From: Flavobacterium granuli
GTDB taxonomy: Bacteria; Bacteroidota; Bacteroidia; Flavobacteriales; Flavobacteriaceae
NCBI RefSeq assembly: GCF_900129705.1
Contig: NZ_FQWO01000014.1
Coordinates: 34,222 to 98,221 of the forward strand
Reading direction: 5' to 3'
Length of the DNA: 64,000 bases
The translations under genes were made by a program, and so were the position numbers. The notes under the pieces are model-generated. The model made no database searches and was not told the origin of the DNA. It saw only the letters and a list, made by a program, of their open reading frames with translations. Positions within the stretch are counted from its first letter, which is position 1. The number at the start of each line of letters is the position of its first letter. Shown here piece by piece: positions 44,666 through 52,320 of the stretch.

Positions 44666-47401
44666 TTAGAAGGTGTAAGTCATTGATAACTTGAAGTTAA
44701 CGCCTTTTTTATAGGATTGTACTAATACGTTTTGTTTGTCTTGAAATCTCTCGATAGTAGGGTCTAGGATGTTCTTTGCAGAAAAGCCAATTCCAATGTT
44801 TTTAGTAAGCTTTGATTTTAATATTACATCCAGAGTTCCTACGGCTTTGTCTATTAAGTCACCTCGTTCGCTGGTTCCAAGAGCATAGATTCGGTCTGAA
44901 AAATAACTGTAAGTCAGTGTGGCTAAAATGTTTTTTTCTTTAGAAAACTCTTTGAAATAGCTGACATCCCCATTTAATAATAAGTCGGAAGCACCGGTTA
45001 ATTTACCTTCGGTTTTAGAGAAGAAAACAGTCAGGTCTGTTTCATCTTCCACTTTTTTACCGTTGAAATCTTGGTTGTTGTACATGTACGAAGCATTGAA
45101 ACCAGCGCTTAAGTTTTCTTTGTTGTCAGATTCTTTTTCAAAGATGTTTTTTCTGATTTCAAATTCAGCTCCCAGGGCTACTGCTTTGTCTCCCGTATTT
45201 ACATAGGAAATATCATTGGTTGCCGATGCAATTGTGATTTCATTGATTGGATTTTGGATTAATTTACCAAAGGCTGTCAAGGAAATGATTTCGTTTGATT
45301 TTGGGAAATATTCCCATTTTATATCTGCATTGTAGTTTGATGAAGAATATAATTTTGGATTACCAATAATTACTTCGGTAACATTTTCAAACTGAAAAGG
45401 AGCTCTTTCTTTGAACTGTGGCAGTGTATAGGATTTGCTGGCAGCAAATTTCAAATTTTGCTTCTCGTTTAGTTCGTATTTGATGTTTGTTGTAGGTAGG
45501 ATTTCAACTTTATCAAATTTGTTTGTTCCCTTACTGATGTTGGTAAACCAGTCAATGTTTTGAATGATGTATTCTCCTCTTGTTCCTAGCACAACAGTAA
45601 GTTTAGGGTTGAATTTGTATTCCACTCCTACGAATCCTGTTTGAATATTTTGTTCTCCATTATAAGTTTGAGGTTTTAATCCTCCGTTAAATGTTTTAAT
45701 AGAAAACAAGTTGTTGCTAAAATTAGCCTGATTAAAGTAGCCATCAATATTGTTTTTGTCTACTATTGGTTGGCTGATGGCAGTGTTGATGTCAAAGTTG
45801 AACTGTCTTGCCTGAAAATCTACTTTTTTAGTGTAACCACTATAGCCTAAAGTTACTTTTCCTTTATAACCCTCTTCGCCTTCTTGGAATTTGTAGTCCA
45901 GTGCAAAGTTTGCGGCCAGTTGATTGTCTTTTAGGTTTTGATAGAATCTGTGGTTTTCAGAATCATTATTGTCAGAAACCTGCTTGATGTTTGGATCAGA
46001 TTGACCGTTCAATGGGATTAAAGTATTTTGCATTCTGTCCGGAATACTATTCTTTAATGCATTATAGGATACAGCCCAGTTGATTTTTGTTCTTTCGTTT
46101 AAGCTATGTTTTCCTAATAATTGGTTGATGTACATCGTAGTTTGATCAAAATTGGATCTTCTGATGTATCCGCCGCCGTCAGCTGCAATGTCATATCGGT
46201 CAATGATTCCATCGTATTCACTGTGGTCCTGCGCAGATGAATTGATAAAAAGGGAGTTGTATTGCAATGTGTTTGAAGCATTGATTTTGTAATTGATATT
46301 CCCCATTAAGGTTGTATTGGTATTATAGGAGAAAGATTTAAAAGCCAAGTTTCTTCTTGGGATGCCATCTGTTCCAATGGATCCATTTGAAACTCCACTT
46401 TTATAATTATAATCATTATCAAAGGAAGCAGTTCCAAAAAAACCTATTTTTCCATTTTCGCCAACGTGGAAAGAATCTCCTCCTCTTATGAAATAGGAGT
46501 TGTTGATAGGCGTTGCTGCCTTTGTATTCCAATTGGTTTTAAAGTTGTATCCTGAGAAAGGATCTGTAGGGTAATTCGTGTTCGAAAAACCAAATTTTGG
46601 TGCCCCATCTTGCAGGCGGAAGTCTTTTTGAGCTATTGCCTGAGTGTTTAATCCTAAGTCTACGCCAAATTCTAACATTCCATTTCCGGTATAGGATTTA
46701 GAAACGATATCAATGTTTGCTCCTCCAAAGTCACCAAAGTTTCTAAAATTATAGGTTTTGTCAATTCCGATGGATTCAACGATATCGGTATTGAAGATGT
46801 CTAGTTTGATGTTCTTTTTTGAAGGATCATTAGAAGGCAGGGGTAATCCATTCATCGTAGTGGAGTTGTAACGATCGCCTAAACCTCTTACGAAAATGTT
46901 TCCGGAACCCTCTTGTTTAGTGATTCCCGTGGTTTTGGTAACGGCTGTTGCAACGTCACTTACTCCTTTTCGGGATAATTCCTGCGCTCCAATAGACTGT
47001 TTGATTTCGACTGCATTTTTTTGTTCTAATAATAATGCAGATTCCTTCTGTCTGTTGACTTTTGATTTAATGACCACTGTGTCCAGATTATAGCTGGCAG
47101 AAACCAAAGTTTCATTAATAACAGTGGTTTGTCCTTCTTTTACAGTTACCAGTACTTCTACTGTTTCATAACCCATTAAGCTGAACTGGACCACGTAGTT
47201 TCCAGGTGTAATGGTTAGGCTGTATTTTCCGTCAGCATCAGTGTTGGTACTAATGTTTGTTCCTTTAATCAGTACGTTTGCTGCTGGTAAACCTTTGTCA
47301 TTAAGGTTTCGGTCTTTCAGTATTCCTGTAATTGTACCTTGACTTTTGGAGAAAGCCAGAGTTGTAATTAATAAAGCAATAAATGCTAATCTAAATTTCA
47401 T
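44666..47401 (-). CDS. TonB-dependent receptor with carboxypeptidase-like N-terminal domain
   Basis: A 911-residue outer-membrane transporter when started at the ATG at 47401, directly before the signal peptide (MKFRLAFIALLITTLAFS). Residues about 20-105 are a carboxypeptidase regulatory-like fold (GTITGILKDRNLNDKGLPAANVLIKG), followed by the plug (QELSRKGVSDVATAVTKTTG, then FVRGLGDRYNSTTMNGLPLPS) and a 22-strand barrel ending in FKLSMTYTF. It takes up a scarce solute using TonB energy. Its promoter has the same phased 11-bp repeats as pstS and pstC, so phosphate or an organophosphate is the best-supported substrate class. Divergent from phoB. Confidence 0.93.
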   Translation of the reverse strand: MKFRLAFIALLITTLAFSKSQGTITGILKDRNLNDKGLPAANVLIKGTNISTNTDADGKYSLTITPGNYVVQFSLMGYETVEVLVTVKEGQTTVINETLVSASYNLDTVVIKSKVNRQKESALLLEQKNAVEIKQSIGAQELSRKGVSDVATAVTKTTGITKQEGSGNIFVRGLGDRYNSTTMNGLPLPSNDPSKKNIKLDIFNTDIVESIGIDKTYNFRNFGDFGGANIDIVSKSYTGNGMLEFGVDLGLNTQAIAQKDFRLQDGAPKFGFSNTNYPTDPFSGYNFKTNWNTKAATPINNSYFIRGGDSFHVGENGKIGFFGTASFDNDYNYKSGVSNGSIGTDGIPRRNLAFKSFSYNTNTTLMGNINYKINASNTLQYNSLFINSSAQDHSEYDGIIDRYDIAADGGGYIRRSNFDQTTMYINQLLGKHSLNERTKINWAVSYNALKNSIPDRMQNTLIPLNGQSDPNIKQVSDNNDSENHRFYQNLKDNQLAANFALDYKFQEGEEGYKGKVTLGYSGYTKKVDFQARQFNFDINTAISQPIVDKNNIDGYFNQANFSNNLFSIKTFNGGLKPQTYNGEQNIQTGFVGVEYKFNPKLTVVLGTRGEYIIQNIDWFTNISKGTNKFDKVEILPTTNIKYELNEKQNLKFAASKSYTLPQFKERAPFQFENVTEVIIGNPKLYSSSNYNADIKWEYFPKSNEIISLTAFGKLIQNPINEITIASATNDISYVNTGDKAVALGAEFEIRKNIFEKESDNKENLSAGFNASYMYNNQDFNGKKVEDETDLTVFFSKTEGKLTGASDLLLNGDVSYFKEFSKEKNILATLTYSYFSDRIYALGTSERGDLIDKAVGTLDVILKSKLTKNIGIGFSAKNILDPTIERFQDKQNVLVQSYKKGVNFKLSMTYTF

Positions 47402-47425
47402 TGTGTGTGTTGTTTTTATTTGGTG

Positions 47426-47479
47426 CAAAGTAATGTTGTCTTTGTAAAGTTCAGGTTAATGCTTTGTTACGATTGTGTT
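47426..47479 (-). promoter_or_regulatory. Candidate Pho box and promoter of the TonB receptor
   Basis: On the minus strand, CAAC, TAAC, TAAC and TTAC cores end at 47477, 47466, 47455 and 47444, each 11 bases apart. The -7 box TTACTTTG (one mismatch to TAnnTTTG) begins at 47433, again 11 bases on. The phase is the same as at pstS. Confidence 0.65.
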
Positions 47480-47616
47480 GTTCCAGTATTAACAAAAGGT
47501 TATGATATTAAATTAAAGTAAACACAGTTTTTTAGCCGTTGTTTTATTCTTACATTTACAACACATTTAACAATTATTGGGTCTGATTGCAGATGAAGAT
47601 TCGATAGCAAAAAATA

Positions 47617-47624
47617 TAATTTTG
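47617..47624 (+). promoter_or_regulatory. Candidate -7 box of phoB
   Basis: TAATTTTG, 98 bases before phoB. No 11-bp repeats in register and no -33 TTG at the right distance are seen, so phoB may not be under the same control as pstS. Confidence 0.45.
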
Positions 47625-47721
47625 CATTTATGAAGCAGCTATGATTCACTAAACAAGATCATTAACAAAGTGAAATTCTTATGGCGTATGGCATAGGTCC
47701 AAAATTTAATATTATTTATAT

Positions 47722-48405
47722 ATGAAAAAGAAAAACACAAAGATTTTATTGGTAGATGACGAGCCGGATATCTTGGAAATTGTAGGGTACAATCTTGCAC
47801 AGGAAGGTTATCAAATAGTTACCGCAGCAAATGGTAAAGAAGCCATTTTGAAAGCCAAGAAAGAATTGCCGGATCTTATTATTATGGATGTGATGATGCC
47901 AGAAATGGATGGAATGGAAGCTTGCGAGAATATTCGAAAAATCCCGGAATTAAGCAATGTAATCATTACTTTTTTAACGGCGAGAAGTGAGGATTATTCT
48001 CAGGTTGCCGGATTTGATGCCGGCGCTGATGATTATATTACAAAACCAATTAAGCCTAAATTATTGGTGAGTAAAGTAAAGGGACTTTTGCGTAGATTAA
48101 AGGAGAAAGAACAAAATACGGAGACGCTGAATGTGGGCGGAATAGAAATAAATCGCGAAGAGTACAAAATTGTAAAGGACGAAATTGAAATATCGCTACC
48201 CAGAAAAGAATTCGAATTGTTTTATTTATTAGCTTCAAAACCGGGCAAGGTTTTTAAGAGAGATGAAATTTTGGATAAGGTTTGGGGAAATGAGGTTGTT
48301 GTTGGAGGCAGAACCATTGATGTTCACATCAGAAAACTGCGAGAAAAAATAGGAGAAGATCTTTTTAAAACCATAAAAGGAGTAGGTTATAAATTTGAAG
48401 TTTAA
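47722..48405 (+). CDS. phoB: PhoB-like response regulator
   Basis: A 227-residue OmpR-family response regulator. The receiver domain has the acidic pair VDDEPD, phospho-acceptor D56 in IIMDVMMPEMDG, and K in the TKP motif; the C-terminal winged helix ends with VVGGRTIDVHIRKLREKIGED and GVGYKFEV. It precedes a membrane histidine kinase and the pst genes, which makes it the phosphate-response regulator, a call resting on context. It probably binds the 11-bp repeats at pstS, pstC, the porin and the TonB receptor. Confidence 0.9.
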   Translation: MKKKNTKILLVDDEPDILEIVGYNLAQEGYQIVTAANGKEAILKAKKELPDLIIMDVMMPEMDGMEACENIRKIPELSNVIITFLTARSEDYSQVAGFDAGADDYITKPIKPKLLVSKVKGLLRRLKEKEQNTETLNVGGIEINREEYKIVKDEIEISLPRKEFELFYLLASKPGKVFKRDEILDKVWGNEVVVGGRTIDVHIRKLREKIGEDLFKTIKGVGYKFEV

Positions 48406-48488
48406 CGGATACTATATAGTAGTCGCGTGAATTTTAAAGGGGTCGTTAGCTGTTTGGCTTTCGATTGTATAAACAGAGTGTATATCAG

Positions 48489-49565
48489 ATGAAAATCAGT
48501 TTTAAAAAAACCTACAAGTTTGCTATAAAATCGGCATTGTATATCAGTGTCTTTGCCACAGGATTTGGATTGCTAATTGTGAATTCAATTTTTAAGCCCA
48601 GCTTTCCAAGTTTATTACTTTTTGGGTTTGTCTTTATTTTCTGCGTTTATGCTTTTTCCTTTATTGTTTTGCAATACCGGGTGGAACGTTTTATCTATAG
48701 GAGAGTAAAAAAGATATATGATGAGGTTTCCTTACTCGAATCCAGTAGTTTGATTAATCAGCCCATTACCACAGATATGGAGACCCTGTCCAGGGAGGTA
48801 AAGAAATTTGCCACTGATAAAAAACTGGAAATCGAAATGCTTCAAATTCGCGAAGAATACCGAAGAGAATTTCTGGGTAATGTGTCGCATGAGTTAAAAA
48901 CCCCTTTGTTTACCGTTCAAGGTTATCTTTCTACCCTGATTGACGGCGCTATGGAAGATAAGAATATTCGAAAAAAATATTTGAAACGTGCCGAGAAAGG
49001 AGTGGAGCGATTGATCTATATCGTGGAGGATTTAGACATGATAACCAAATTGGAGGCCGGAGATTTGAATTTAGAGTATTCTGAATTTGATGTTGTCGAA
49101 TTGATCCAGAACGTCTTTGATTTATTGGAGATGAAAGCCGAAAAAAGACATATTAAATTGAGTTTCGAAAATGCCAATATTCAGCCTAATTTTGTTCAGG
49201 GAGACAAAGACAGAATCCAGCAGGTCATCGAAAATTTAATAGTCAACTCCATTAAGTACGGAAAAGAGAATGGGCTCACCGAGGTAGCCGTTGTTAATCT
49301 AACCAAGAAAAAGATATTGATTCGCATAAGCGATAACGGCGAGGGGATTGAAAAGCAAAATATTCCCCGACTTTTTGAGCGTTTTTATCGCGTTGACAAG
49401 AGCGGTTCGCGCACAGAAGGCGGTTCCGGTTTAGGGCTGGCCATTGTCAAACATATTATAGAGGCACATAAGGAAAAGATTTATGTAGAAAGTGAATATG
49501 GCATCGGTTCTGAATTTTCTTTTACCCTAGAAAAGGCTTCCAGAAAGAAGATCGCTAAAGTTTAA
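48489..49565 (+). CDS. phoR: PhoR-like sensor histidine kinase
   Basis: A 358-residue kinase when started at the ATG at 48489; a longer frame starts at 48465 but adds only eight residues. Two membrane segments (about 10-30 and 38-60) leave almost no periplasmic loop, as in E. coli PhoR, which senses through PhoU and the Pst transporter rather than a ligand. The phosphorylated histidine is H134 in VSHELKTPLF; ATP-binding boxes NSIKYG, DNGEGI and SGLGLAIVKHI follow. No PAS domain is obvious. Partner of the PhoB-like regulator upstream. Confidence 0.9.
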   Translation: MKISFKKTYKFAIKSALYISVFATGFGLLIVNSIFKPSFPSLLLFGFVFIFCVYAFSFIVLQYRVERFIYRRVKKIYDEVSLLESSSLINQPITTDMETLSREVKKFATDKKLEIEMLQIREEYRREFLGNVSHELKTPLFTVQGYLSTLIDGAMEDKNIRKKYLKRAEKGVERLIYIVEDLDMITKLEAGDLNLEYSEFDVVELIQNVFDLLEMKAEKRHIKLSFENANIQPNFVQGDKDRIQQVIENLIVNSIKYGKENGLTEVAVVNLTKKKILIRISDNGEGIEKQNIPRLFERFYRVDKSGSRTEGGSGLGLAIVKHIIEAHKEKIYVESEYGIGSEFSFTLEKASRKKIAKV

Positions 49566-49606
49566 TTGATGTAAAAAAAATAGCTCCTTATATAGGAAGA
49601 GTTTTC

Positions 49607-49644
49607 AAACCTGCAGTTGTTTATTCAGCTGCAGGTTTTTTTTA
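49607..49644 (+). terminator. Terminator of the phoB-phoR unit
   Basis: AAACCTGCAG pairs perfectly with CTGCAGGTTT around a 12-base loop, then eight T. Confidence 0.88.
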
Positions 49645-49841
49645 TGCTTTTTGTTTTGATGGCAATTATAGGGACTCGATTTTTTTTCGTTTTACGGACT
49701 CAAAAAATACGCGTATTGAAGGTATGAATACCGAGGCTCAAAGATATTTGAAAGAATATTCTTTTGCTTTTATTTCTTTTTTTATAAAATACTGTAAAAC
49801 CGTTGTTTATGAGCGGGAGATTACCTAAATTTATTAGAACC

Positions 49842-49886
49842 GTAACCTTTTCTTAATATAAGAAAAATAAATTAACATTATTTTTG
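49842..49886 (+). promoter_or_regulatory. Candidate Pho box and promoter of the porin gene
   Basis: CGTAAC, CTTAAT and AAAAAT end at 49846, 49857 and 49868, 11 bases apart, and the -7 box TATTTTTG starts at 49879, a further 11 bases on. The first two units are good, the third is weak. Confidence 0.5.
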
Positions 49887-49920
49887 CGTTATAATAACAC
49901 AACGTTAATTAAAAATTAAA

Positions 49921-51138
49921 ATGAAAAAACTATCATTTCTTGCCTTCTTTATGTTTTCTTTGATTGCATCGGCGCAGGACAGTAAAATTGAAGTAAAGAC
50001 TTCGGAGAAAAAAGCGAGTTCCAAGAATTATTTTAACTCTGATAAAAAGTTGGGATTCACAGCCCAGGACAGTTTGTTTCAGGTAAATATTGGTGTTAGG
50101 GTTCAGAGTAGGGCCGGCTATCAGAAAGCGGATGGTCAAGCGGGTTCGGTTGAAGGGGAAATCAGAAGAATGAGACTAAAATTTGATGGTTTTGTTTATA
50201 ATCCAAAGTTTGGTTATAAGGTGGAACTTGGTTTTTCGGCCGGAGATTTAGGAGTAATCAAAGCGGGAGAAAATCAAAATGTAATTTTAGACGGAATTCT
50301 TTTTTATAAGCCTACCAAGAGCTGGACAATCGGTTTTGGTCAGAGTAAATTGCCAGGGAACAATCAGCGTGTAATTTCTTCGGGAGCGTTGGAATTTACA
50401 GATCGAACCATAAATAACTCTAAGTTTAATATTGATCGTGACTTTGGATTGTTTGTTGACTATGGAAAAGAAAATCCCAATCATTTTACCTATGCTGTAA
50501 AAGGAGCCTTGACTAAAGGAGAAGGCAGAAACTGGACAAAAACCAAAGATGATGGAATATCGTTAACGGGTAAACTGGAATTGTTTCCTTTGGGTTCGTT
50601 TACTAAAAACGGTTCTAATTTTGAGGCAGATTTGGTAAGAGAAAAAACAGCTAAATTGTTAATTTCCGCCGCTTTCAATCAAAATAATAATGCCCGTAGA
50701 TCACAAGGTCAACTGGGGAATGATTTATACCAAGCAAGAACATTGCAGTCTTTCTTTTTTGATACGATGTTAAAGTACAACGGATGGGCGGCTTCGGCTA
50801 ATTATATGTCAAGAAGAGCGGATAATCCAATTACCATAAATCCTTTGGATAATACGAAAACCCAGGCTGTTTTTGTGGGTGAAGGTGTAGATACACAATT
50901 GAGTTATTTGTTTCCGTCTAAATATCAAATTGCCGGAAGGTATTCGACGCAAAATGTAGGGAAAGAGATTCATGCTTTTACTCCGGATGTAGAAGAATTT
51001 GCGGTTAGTTTTTCTAAATATTTTTTAGAGCATAAAGTGAAATTGCAAACAGAATGTTCGTATGAGAACATGAATCATTTTTCGGGGAATACAACAGGAA
51101 GTTGGTATGTTCGTTTCCAATTCGAAATTGGGATATAA
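49921..51138 (+). CDS. Phosphate-selective porin (OprO/OprP family)
   Basis: A 405-residue outer-membrane porin with a signal peptide (MKKLSFLAFFMFSLIASAQ). The family features are clear: VNIGVRVQSRAGYQ, IRRMRLKFDGFVYNPKFGYKVELGFS, and the WYVRFQFEIGI end strand. Pseudomonas members form trimers that take in phosphate or polyphosphate. Here it lies between phoR and pstS and has a candidate Pho box, so phosphate entry through the outer membrane is a reasonable call. No own terminator is evident; pstS follows after 137 bases with its own promoter. Confidence 0.9.
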   Translation: MKKLSFLAFFMFSLIASAQDSKIEVKTSEKKASSKNYFNSDKKLGFTAQDSLFQVNIGVRVQSRAGYQKADGQAGSVEGEIRRMRLKFDGFVYNPKFGYKVELGFSAGDLGVIKAGENQNVILDGILFYKPTKSWTIGFGQSKLPGNNQRVISSGALEFTDRTINNSKFNIDRDFGLFVDYGKENPNHFTYAVKGALTKGEGRNWTKTKDDGISLTGKLELFPLGSFTKNGSNFEADLVREKTAKLLISAAFNQNNNARRSQGQLGNDLYQARTLQSFFFDTMLKYNGWAASANYMSRRADNPITINPLDNTKTQAVFVGEGVDTQLSYLFPSKYQIAGRYSTQNVGKEIHAFTPDVEEFAVSFSKYFLEHKVKLQTECSYENMNHFSGNTTGSWYVRFQFEIGI

Positions 51139-51192
51139 CAATCTGATAATGAGTTTGTTTTGCTGATTTTGACAACATTAAATATCACAATT

Positions 51193-51239
51193 GGATAATG
51201 CTGGCTTAACACAGGCTTAACATTTAAGAAATACTTTTG
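51193..51239 (+). promoter_or_regulatory. Candidate Pho box and promoter of pstS
   Basis: GGATAAT (51193), GCTTAAC (51204) and GCTTAAC (51215) repeat at exactly 11 bases, each as a 7-bp unit with a 4-bp spacer, the geometry of E. coli Pho boxes. The -7 box TACTTTTG starts at 51232, in phase with the repeats, and there is no TTG -33 element, as expected for an activator-dependent promoter. Confidence 0.7.
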
Positions 51240-51275
51240 TCATAAATAAAAACAACAAAAATAAAAACAACAAAA

Positions 51276-52139
51276 ATGAATAGAACTAAATTATTTTTAA
51301 TCTTACCATTAATTGGTATGTTAAGTTGCGGTAAAGCAAAAACGGAAAACAAAGAAACTGAATCTAATGCTGCTAAAGTTTCTGTTACCATTAAAGGTAG
51401 TGACACCGTGTTGCCCTTGGCTCAAAAAGAGGCAGAAGAATTGATGAAGACAAACAAAGACGTTAGTGTTACTGTTGTTGGAGGTGGAACTGGTGTAGGA
51501 TTGACAGCCTTAATTGATGGTACTACTGATATTGCCATGGCTTCAAGAGATATTAAAACAGAAGAGAAATTGAAGTTTTCGGAATTGAAAAAAGAAATTG
51601 AAGAGGTAATTATTGCTTATGATGCATTGACAGTTATTGTTAACCCGGCAAATAAAGTTTCGAAATTGACACGTGAGCAATTAGAGAAAATCTTTACCGG
51701 AGAAATCAAAAACTGGAAAGAAGTAGGTGGAGCCGATGAGAAAATAGTAGCTTATTCAAGAGAATCTTCTTCGGGGACTTATGAGTTCTTTAAGGATGAA
51801 GTAATGGATAAGAAAAACTATGCTACAGATGTTTTGAGCTTAGCTGCAACAGGAGCTATTGTACAGGCAGTAGGTCAGACTAAAGGTGCTATTGGCTATA
51901 TCGGATTGGCTTATGAGACCAAAGAAGTAAAACAATTGGCGGTATCTTACGATCAGGGAAAAACATTCGTAGAGCCATCGATCGCTTCTGCTAAAGATAA
52001 ATCGTACCCAATTTCAAGACCATTGTTCTATATGTATGATAAGACTAATGCGGCAAAAGTGAAAACGGTTATTGATTACGCTCTTTCTCCAGAAGGACAA
52101 AAAAGAGTTTCTGAAATAGGTTATATTCCATTAAATTAA
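51276..52139 (+). CDS. pstS: Phosphate-binding lipoprotein PstS
   Basis: A 287-residue substrate-binding lipoprotein (lipobox MLSC, C18). Phosphate-contact loops are visible: GSDTVLPLA at 41-49, GGGTGVGLTALIDGTTDIAMASR around 69-91, and SRESSSGTYEF at 161-171. The KIFTGEIKNWKEVGG helix-loop of the second lobe is at 138-152. It captures phosphate in the periplasm for PstCAB. Followed by a terminator, so it can be made in excess over the permease genes, which have their own promoter. Confidence 0.96.
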   Translation: MNRTKLFLILPLIGMLSCGKAKTENKETESNAAKVSVTIKGSDTVLPLAQKEAEELMKTNKDVSVTVVGGGTGVGLTALIDGTTDIAMASRDIKTEEKLKFSELKKEIEEVIIAYDALTVIVNPANKVSKLTREQLEKIFTGEIKNWKEVGGADEKIVAYSRESSSGTYEFFKDEVMDKKNYATDVLSLAATGAIVQAVGQTKGAIGYIGLAYETKEVKQLAVSYDQGKTFVEPSIASAKDKSYPISRPLFYMYDKTNAAKVKTVIDYALSPEGQKRVSEIGYIPLN

Positions 52140-52163
52140 TAAAGGTTAATTTTTATAATCGGG

Positions 52164-52194
52164 AAAAGCTGTCGTATTTCGACAGCTTTTTTTA
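52164..52194 (+). terminator. Terminator between pstS and pstC
   Basis: AAAAGCTGTCG and CGACAGCTTTT form a perfect 11-bp stem with loop TATTT and a following T run. Confidence 0.92.
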
Positions 52195-52230
52195 TTAAAA
52201 TAAATTGTAAATTTATAATCAGGAAGCTTT

Positions 52231-52299
52231 TCTTAACATTAAGCTAACATAAGGATAACAACAGTAAAACATTAGCAACGAAATGGTAACGTAATTTTG
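52231..52299 (+). promoter_or_regulatory. Candidate Pho box and promoter of pstCAB-phoU
   Basis: TCTTAAC, AGCTAAC, GGATAAC and GTAAAAC end at 52237, 52248, 52259 and 52270, exactly 11 bases apart. The -7 box TAATTTTG starts at 52292, 22 bases after the last unit, so still in the same 11-bp phase. It overlaps the TTG at 52297, which therefore cannot be the start codon of pstC from this promoter. Confidence 0.7.
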
Positions 52300-52320
52300 C
52301 TAAAAATAAAAAAGACTGAT

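Larger units (their letters stand above)
49566..49920. other. Intergenic region between phoR and the porin
   Basis: These 355 bases contain no gene. A terminator follows phoR at 49607-49644 and the porin promoter with candidate Pho box is at 49842-49886. In between is AT-rich sequence without clear structure. Confidence 0.6.

Noticed and set aside
52297..52320. TTG at 52297 as the pstC start
   Set aside because: It is inside the -7 box TAATTTTG, so an mRNA from this promoter would not contain it; the TTG at 52321 is preferred, although an upstream transcript could still use 52297.
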